Source of the DNA: Leucobacter sp. PH1c
GTDB lineage: Bacteria; Actinomycetota; Actinomycetes; Actinomycetales; Microbacteriaceae
Assembly: GCF_000633415.1 (NCBI RefSeq)
Contig: NZ_AYMV01000022.1
Coordinates: 62,001 to 126,000, forward strand
Length of the DNA stretch: 64,000 bases
Direction: 5' to 3'
A program made the translations under genes and the position numbers. Of this stretch, positions 59,341 through 64,000 are shown one piece after another; positions within the stretch are counted from its first letter, which is position 1, and every line of letters starts with the position of its first letter. Under the pieces are notes generated by a model that searched no databases, was not told the origin of the DNA, and saw only the letters and a list, made by a program, of their open reading frames with translations.

Positions 59341-61089
59341 ATGCAGAATCCCGCCCCCGAATTCATCCCCATCACGGTCGCCGACGTGCTCGCGCTCCCC
59401 GAGCTGCGCGCGGGCGACCCGGAGCTCGTCGCGGGCGCGAACGGCCTGTCGCGCAGCCTGCGCTGGGCCCACGTCGTGGCCGGCACGGGCGCGCTCGATC
59501 TGCTCGACGGCGACGAACTGATCCTCACCACCGGTGCCGGGTGGCCGACGGATCGCGCCGCTCTCGACGAGCTCGCCCGCAAGCTCGTCGGCGCGAACCC
59601 CGCGGCGGTCGTGTTCGAGCTCGGCACCCACTTCGCGCGCGCCCCCGAGGCGCTGTCCGGGGTCTGCGAGCAGCGCGGGATCCCGCTCATCGTGCTCCAC
59701 GACGAGGTGCGCTTCGTGCAGATCACGCAGCGGATCCACCAGCTCGTGCTCGCGGCGCAGACGGAGGCGCTCTCCGCCCGCGCCGAGGTGCACACCATGC
59801 TCACGGAGCTCGGGCTCAACCGCAGCCCCGTCGACTACGTGATCGAGCGCCTCGCCGAGACGCTCGACGCCCCCGTCGTGCTCGAAGACTCGGCGGAGCA
59901 CGTGATCGCGTGGGCCGCGCCGGACCGGGATCCCGAGCGGGTGCTGCGCCCCTGGGCCGCCGGGCAGCCCGCAGCCGCGGGCGGCGCGACCGCCGACGGC
60001 GGCGCGACCGCCGACGGCGGCGCGACCGCCGACGGCGGCTCGATCATCGACGGCGGCATCGCGCTCCCCGCGGGCTCGGAGCGCGTCACCGTCGAGGCGC
60101 AGGAGCGCCGCTGGGGCCGGCTCTCCGCACTCCCCGGCCCGCCGCACCCGGCCGGGCGGCGCACCGTGCTCGAGCTCGGGGCCTTCGCGCTCGCGCTCGG
60201 CAGGCTCGCCGATGCGAGCGGTGAGCAGTGGCTGCGCCTCAGCTCGAAGCAGCTCTTCGACACGCTGCTGAGCGGGCGCTTCCGGAGCGACACCGACCTC
60301 GCGACGCAGCTCACCGCGGCGGGACTGCCGGTCGCCGAGCGCGTGCTCATCGGCGCGACGCTCCGCGGCACGGGCGACTTCGGCGCGCACGAGTCGCTCG
60401 AACGGGCCGTGCTCGAGACCGGGCTGCGCCGCGCCGTCGCCCCCGAGGGGCGGGTGATCCTCGTGCCCGACGACGAGACGGCATCGGGCCACGCCGCGCT
60501 GATCGCGATCCTCTCGTTCCCGCAGGACGATCCGCGCGTGGCCCCGCCCAACGGGGACGCCGCGCCGCCGCTCGCCGCCCGCCTCGCCCGCGAGCTCGAC
60601 ATGCTGCTGCCCTCGACCACCCCCGCGTCCTGGCGGGCCCACCTCGGCCTCGGCGCGGCGAGCCGGGGCGTGCGCGGCCTCACGACCTCGCTCGAGCGCG
60701 TGCGCGCGGCCGGGCAGCTGCGCCCGTCGGGAGCGGTGGGGCGGGTCACGGCGCAGCAGGCGGAGCGGCAGGCGCTCGCCTACCTCGTGCGCGGCCTCTC
60801 GGCGGCCCCCGAGGTGCAGGAGTACGCCGCGCAGACGCTCGGCCCGCTCCTCGCCCACGACGCCGCGAGCGGCCCCGGGCACACGGGCGACCTCGTCGCG
60901 GTGCTCCGCGCGTACCTCGACCACCCCACGAACCGCTCGCTCGCCGCCCAGCGGGCGCGGCTCTCCCGCTCGGTGTTCTACCAGCGGCTCGCGCTCATCG
61001 AGGAGCTGCTCGACGTCGACCTCGCGGACGGCACGACGATCGCCACGCTCGCGGTGGCGCTGCTGGCCCGCGGGGACGGGGAGGGCTAG
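59341..61089 (+). CDS. PucR-family transcriptional regulator
   Basis: 582 residues. An N-terminal PucR ligand-binding domain (about 8-125, ITVADVLALPELRAGDPELV) is followed by a middle region and the C-terminal helix-turn-helix (about 525-575: YLDHPTNRSLAAQRARLSRS, VFYQRLALIEELLDVDL). It is divergent from mmsA and the omega-aminotransferase gene and probably regulates them, as PucR-type proteins do for nitrogen-compound catabolism. The start was set at 59341 from the -10 position; ATG 59332 is the alternative. The middle contains three in-frame copies of an 18-base repeat. Confidence 0.88.
   Translation: MQNPAPEFIPITVADVLALPELRAGDPELVAGANGLSRSLRWAHVVAGTGALDLLDGDELILTTGAGWPTDRAALDELARKLVGANPAAVVFELGTHFARAPEALSGVCEQRGIPLIVLHDEVRFVQITQRIHQLVLAAQTEALSARAEVHTMLTELGLNRSPVDYVIERLAETLDAPVVLEDSAEHVIAWAAPDRDPERVLRPWAAGQPAAAGGATADGGATADGGATADGGSIIDGGIALPAGSERVTVEAQERRWGRLSALPGPPHPAGRRTVLELGAFALALGRLADASGEQWLRLSSKQLFDTLLSGRFRSDTDLATQLTAAGLPVAERVLIGATLRGTGDFGAHESLERAVLETGLRRAVAPEGRVILVPDDETASGHAALIAILSFPQDDPRVAPPNGDAAPPLAARLARELDMLLPSTTPASWRAHLGLGAASRGVRGLTTSLERVRAAGQLRPSGAVGRVTAQQAERQALAYLVRGLSAAPEVQEYAAQTLGPLLAHDAASGPGHTGDLVAVLRAYLDHPTNRSLAAQRARLSRSVFYQRLALIEELLDVDLADGTTIATLAVALLARGDGEG
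59980..60033. repeat. Three tandem 18-base repeats inside the PucR gene
   Basis: Three identical copies of GGCGGCGCGACCGCCGAC followed by a partial fourth, coding for repeated Gly-Gly-Ala-Thr-Ala-Asp at about residues 214-231. The frame is kept, so the copy number could vary without breaking the protein. Confidence 0.8.
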
Positions 61090-61095
61090 GCGCCC

Positions 61096-61797
61096 CTAGG
61101 CTCGCGCCGTCCAGAGCGCGGGGTAGTCGTGCCCCAGCTCGCGCACGAGCTCGCGCAGCTTCGGCAGCGAGAGCCCGATCACGCAGCTGGGCGCGCCCTC
61201 GATGCGCTCGATGAACGCCCCCGCGAGGCCGTCGATCGCGAAGCCGCCCGCGAGCTCGAGCGGCTCCCCCGTCGCCACGTAGGCGGCGAGCTCGTCGTCG
61301 GTGAGGTCCGCGGAGAGCGTCACGCTCGCGGTGTCGACCCCGCCGACCGCGGGAAGGCCCGCGGCTCCCGCGTCCGAGTCGGCACCGTCGCCGTCGCCCG
61401 AGCCGGCGCCCGCCGCCGTGCAGTCGATGAGCCAGTGCCCCGAGTGCAGCACGCCCGTGCGCCCGCGGTGCTGCCGCGCTCGCGCGAGGGCCACCTCGGG
61501 GCGGTGTGGCTTCCCGAGGATCTCCCCGTCGAGGAGGAACATCGAGTCGCCGCCGAGCACGAGCCCGCCGCCGAGCTCCGCGATCTCCGCACCGTGCCGC
61601 CGCACGACGTCCTCGGCTTTCAGCCGGCCGAGGTACTCCGTGAGCTCGGGCGCCGAGAGCGCGCGGCCGAGTTCGGCCTCGCGCGCCGCCACCGCGGCGT
61701 CCTCGTCAACCTCGGGGGCGAAGCACACGGGCTCGATTCCGGCGCCGCGGAGCACGAAGAGGCGGGCGGGGGACGTCGAGGCGAGGATGAGGCGCAT
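61096..61797 (-). CDS. Maf family nucleoside-triphosphate pyrophosphatase
   Basis: 233 residues. The N-terminal LILASTSPARLFVLRGAGI is the Maf signature with the S.R motif. LVLGGDSMFLLDG (catalytic Asp), GKPHRPEVA, the late GGFAIDGLAGAFIERIEG and the terminal SLPKLRELV are all present. These enzymes hydrolyse dTTP/UTP or modified nucleotides and affect septum formation. A Gly/Asp/Ala-rich insertion at about 130-160 is unusual. The ATG is preceded by TAGGCT at seven bases, indicating a leaderless mRNA. It converges on the PucR gene with a six-base gap. Confidence 0.92.
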   Translation of the reverse strand: MRLILASTSPARLFVLRGAGIEPVCFAPEVDEDAAVAAREAELGRALSAPELTEYLGRLKAEDVVRRHGAEIAELGGGLVLGGDSMFLLDGEILGKPHRPEVALARARQHRGRTGVLHSGHWLIDCTAAGAGSGDGDGADSDAGAAGLPAVGGVDTASVTLSADLTDDELAAYVATGEPLELAGGFAIDGLAGAFIERIEGAPSCVIGLSLPKLRELVRELGHDYPALWTARA

Positions 61798-61804
61798 GCC
61801 TGCA

Positions 61805-61810
61805 AGCCTA
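61805..61810 (-). promoter_or_regulatory. -10 box of leaderless maf transcript
   Basis: TAGGCT on the minus strand, seven bases before the ATG at 61797. It is identical in sequence and spacing to the box in front of the GntR gene at 3767. Confidence 0.5.
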
Positions 61811-61899
61811 TGCAGAGGCGGGGCCGCTGCGCACCCGGTGCCCGCCCCGCCGACCCCGCCCATTCGACCCGATCCCGAGCGCGCGCGGCGTCTGCCCGC

Positions 61900-61905
61900 T
61901 ACCGT
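61900..61905 (+). promoter_or_regulatory. -10 box of leaderless lipoprotein transcript
   Basis: TACCGT ends six bases before the ATG at 61912, and no ribosome site lies between. Confidence 0.45.
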
Positions 61906-61911
61906 TGACAC

Positions 61912-62724
61912 ATGAAGATCTCAGCGAAGACCACCTTCACCGCCGCCCTGCTCCTCGCGGGCGGCCTCGCACTGACCGGCTGCGGCGGCCCCGCGGCCTC
62001 GCCCGCGACGGGCGGCGCGTCGTCCTCCGAGTCGGCGAAACAGGCGGCCCCCTCCGGCCCGCTCACCGAGGACAACTTCATCGACCGGATCTCCGCCGCC
62101 CAGCTCGACGCGGGCACGGTGCACCTCTCCATGAACATGGGCGACAGCGTCGAGGGCTCGGTCGAGTCCGATCAGGAGTTCAGCACGGACCCCCAGAAGA
62201 CCCGCATGCACATGACCATGTCGGCGAGCGGCGTCGACAGCGAGATCATCCTCGTCGACGGGAAGCTCTTCATGAACCTCGGCGCGATGTCGCAGAACAA
62301 GTTCATCGACATGTCGGCGGATCCCGCCTCGGCCGCGAGCGTCGACGCGATGATCGACCAGGTGAACCCCGAGACCCAGCTCGCGGGCTTCCGCGCCGCG
62401 CTCACCGAGTTCGTGGCCAACCCGAGCACCACCACGATCGACGGCGTCGAGACCACGCAGCTCACGCTCACGCTCGACACGAAGCGGATGTTCGAGGCGA
62501 GCATGCCCGAGGACATGCCGGTCGACAGCCTGATCGAAACGCTCGGCGAGTCGGTCGTCTACGAGATGTTCATCGGGCCCGATGATCTGCCCCGCCGGAT
62601 CGTCATGCCCAACACGGCGGGCCTCGGCACCGCGACGCAGGAGTACACGAAGTGGGGCGAGCCCGTCTCGATCGAGGCGCCCGCTGCGGACCAGATCATC
62701 GACCCGGCGAAGCTCCAGGGCTGA
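61912..62724 (+). CDS. Lipoprotein of the LppX/LprAFG-like or DUF6612-like fold
   Basis: 270 residues. Lipoprotein signal with lipobox LTGC (about residues 20-23), then a Ser/Ala linker and a mature domain with the antiparallel-beta pattern of LprG/LppX-type proteins. Segments such as GTVHLSMNMGDSVEG, SEIILVDGKLFMNLG and TTQLTLTLDTKRMFEA alternate short strands and contain repeated Met residues. Related proteins bind lipids or act as cell-envelope carriers. It is transcribed divergently from maf across 114 bases and followed after 83 bases by the RNA methyltransferase gene. Precise function unknown. Confidence 0.82.
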   Translation: MKISAKTTFTAALLLAGGLALTGCGGPAASPATGGASSSESAKQAAPSGPLTEDNFIDRISAAQLDAGTVHLSMNMGDSVEGSVESDQEFSTDPQKTRMHMTMSASGVDSEIILVDGKLFMNLGAMSQNKFIDMSADPASAASVDAMIDQVNPETQLAGFRAALTEFVANPSTTTIDGVETTQLTLTLDTKRMFEASMPEDMPVDSLIETLGESVVYEMFIGPDDLPRRIVMPNTAGLGTATQEYTKWGEPVSIEAPAADQIIDPAKLQG

Positions 62725-62795
62725 GCCGCGCCGCGGGGCGGCGGGTTCCGCCCTCCGCCCCGCGGTGCCGTCGCCCGAGCGCGTCGGCACCGTGG

Positions 62796-62801
62796 GAGAA
62801 T
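62796..62801 (+). promoter_or_regulatory. Possible -10 box of leaderless methyltransferase transcript
   Basis: GAGAAT ends six bases before the ATG at 62808. It deviates from TANNNT at the first base, so support is weaker than for the other cases. Confidence 0.35.
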
Positions 62802-62807
62802 GGGCGC

Positions 62808-64000
62808 ATGGCTTTCCCTGATACCCCCGCCGGCGCGCCCCTCGAGGTCGGCGCCGAGATCGAGCTCGACGTGACCGGCATCGCCCACGGCGGCGTGAGC
62901 GTCGCGCGCCACGAGGGCCGCGTGGTCTTCGTCGCCGATGCGATCCCCGGCGAGCGCGTGCGCGCCCGCGTGACCGAGGCGAAGAAGAAGTCGTTCGCCC
63001 GCGCCGTGACGGTCGAGGCGGTCGAGGCCTCCGAGGATCGCCGCCCCCACGTCTGGGATGCGGCGGCGATCGAGCGCGCGCCCGAGGACCGGGCGGGCGG
63101 CGCCGAGTTCGGCCACATCGCGCTCGAGCGGCAGCGCGCGCTCAAGGCCGAGGTGCTCACCGACGCGATGCAGCGCTTCGGCGGCGTCGAGTTCGCCGCC
63201 GAGGACGGCGAGGATCTCGCGGAGACGCTCGCCGAGCTCGTCGAGGCGGCGCCCGGCGACGACGAGACGAACGGCCTCGGCTACCGCAGCCGCGTGCGCC
63301 TCCACGTCGATCCCGAGACCGGCGTCGTCGGCCCCTACGCGGCGCGCAGCCGCCGGGTGATCCCCGTCGGCTCGCTGCCGCTCGCGAACGACGGTATCGC
63401 GCAGATCGCCCCGCTCGGCGATGTCATGCCCGATGTCGCGACGGTCGACCTCGTCGCCCCGTCCGCGGACGATCCCCGCATGCTGCTCGGCATGATCGGC
63501 GAGAAGACCCGCGCGGGTGCGCGGGACGCCGTGCAGGAGCTCGTCGAGGACCGCGGATTCCTCGTGCGCGCGGGCGGTTTCTGGCAGGTGCACCGCGAGG
63601 CGCCCGCGCTGCTCTTCTCCGCCGTGCGCGACGCGATCTCCGAGCTGATCGAGGACGGCCGCTTCGACCCCGCCGCTGGCAACCTCGACCTCTACGGCGG
63701 TGCGGGGCTGCTCGCCGCCGCGATGGCGGAGGCCGCGGGCCCCGGCGTCAAGGTGACCACGGTCGAGGCCGAGGAGGCCGCGACCGACGATGCCGCAGAG
63801 AACCTCGCCGAGCTCGTCGGCGCGCTCGCGCTGACCGCACGCGTCGACCGGCACCTGGCCGAGTTGCTGCAGGCCCCGGCCTCGGTGCGCGATCGGCTGC
63901 GCCGCGGCACGGTCGTGCTGGACCCCCCGCGCTCCGGCGCGGGCGGTGCCGTCACGGGCCAGCTCGTCGAGCTCGCGCCCGCAAACATCGTCTACGTGGC
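62808..64000 (+). CDS. TRAM-domain class I SAM-dependent RNA methyltransferase (C-terminus outside window)
   Basis: At least 397 residues are present; the frame is open to the right edge. The N-terminal TRAM domain (about 10-70) shows EIELDVTGIAHGGVSVARHE and VVFVADAIPGERVRARVTE. The C-terminal methyltransferase domain has the SAM loop LDLYGGAGLLAAAMAEAA, acidic VEAEEAATDDAAENL and the motif IV-like VVLDPPRSGAG. This is the RlmD/TrmA (uracil-C5) arrangement. The catalytic Cys and Glu should lie just beyond the window. The [4Fe-4S] cysteines of RlmD are not evident in the part seen, so RNA position is uncertain. Confidence 0.9.
   Translation, partial: MAFPDTPAGAPLEVGAEIELDVTGIAHGGVSVARHEGRVVFVADAIPGERVRARVTEAKKKSFARAVTVEAVEASEDRRPHVWDAAAIERAPEDRAGGAEFGHIALERQRALKAEVLTDAMQRFGGVEFAAEDGEDLAETLAELVEAAPGDDETNGLGYRSRVRLHVDPETGVVGPYAARSRRVIPVGSLPLANDGIAQIAPLGDVMPDVATVDLVAPSADDPRMLLGMIGEKTRAGARDAVQELVEDRGFLVRAGGFWQVHREAPALLFSAVRDAISELIEDGRFDPAAGNLDLYGGAGLLAAAMAEAAGPGVKVTTVEAEEAATDDAAENLAELVGALALTARVDRHLAELLQAPASVRDRLRRGTVVLDPPRSGAGGAVTGQLVELAPANIVYV

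Noticed and set aside
57685-60924. A 1079-codon minus-strand frame extending mmsA upstream across the PucR gene
   Set aside because: The real mmsA starts at 59169. The upstream part is antisense to PucR and has no recognisable sequence.
1-64000. Mobile elements, prophage, toxin-antitoxin or defence islands
   Set aside because: No transposase, integrase, recombinase, terminal inverted repeats with target duplication or known defence domains were seen. Base composition looks even apart from short regulatory stretches.

Overview
The window is GC-rich (roughly 70%) chromosomal DNA from a high-GC Gram-positive bacterium. The tRNA-Trp-secE-nusG-rplK-rplA block, the actinobacterial luciferase/MarR/FMN-reductase trio, a class-E-type sorting signal (LAQTG), actinobacterial lipoproteins and several TANNNT promoters placed 6-7 bases before a start codon (leaderless mRNAs) all point to an actinobacterium. 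The gene families resemble those of Microbacteriaceae such as Leucobacter, but the genus is an inference. I see no insertion sequence, prophage, CRISPR array or rRNA, and no gene-free stretch longer than about 215 bases.

Layout. 1-5421: phosphonate uptake and degradation locus (phnE, phnC, phnD and an FAD amine oxidase on the minus strand; a divergent GntR regulator and phosphonatase-like hydrolase on the plus strand). 5446-10875: an endonuclease/exonuclease/phosphatase-fold protein, a LysR regulator and divergent putA. 11089-25534: a seven-gene minus-strand signalling and cell-surface locus (Ser/Thr kinase, 2029-residue Ig/FN3 membrane protein, MoxR ATPase, DUF58, transglutaminase-like membrane protein, small membrane protein, FHA protein). 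25698-28297: rplA, rplK, nusG, secE and tRNA-Trp. 28472-39780: LAQTG-anchored metallophosphoesterase, aspartate-type aminotransferase, TetR, AsnC, M20 hydrolase plus MFS carrier, YhgE/Pip protein with an ABC-like ATPase. 39910-42348: luciferase-like monooxygenase, MarR, FMN reductase. 42360-54342: twelve-gene minus-strand catabolic cluster with a divergent IclR regulator. 54347-56179: MFS exporter with MarR. 56272-61089: omega-aminotransferase, methylmalonate-semialdehyde dehydrogenase and a divergent PucR regulator. 61096-64000: Maf protein, lipoprotein, and a TRAM-domain RNA methyltransferase cut by the window end.

How the genes work together. In the phosphonate locus PhnCDE would import an aminophosphonate, the FAD enzyme would deaminate it oxidatively and the phosphonatase-like HAD enzyme would cleave the C-P bond. 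A 15-base element (TAGTCAnnACAACTT) precedes both divergent units and is the likely GntR operator. In the 42-54 kb cluster an amino-acid-type ABC importer and a PLP aminotransferase sit with sugar-acid dehydrogenases, a KDG-type kinase, a KDPG-type aldolase, an HpcH/HpaI aldolase and two fumarylacetoacetate-hydrolase-fold enzymes. This suggests catabolism of an amino sugar acid or a related compound.

The most interesting locus is 11-25 kb. Its kinase has almost no extracellular part and overlaps the start of a giant extracellular Ig-like protein by four bases. Its transglutaminase-like protein appears to have lost the catalytic Cys and His. The kinase is preceded by a tiny, apparently leaderless leader ORF. 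It reads as a phospho-signalling envelope system of unknown function.
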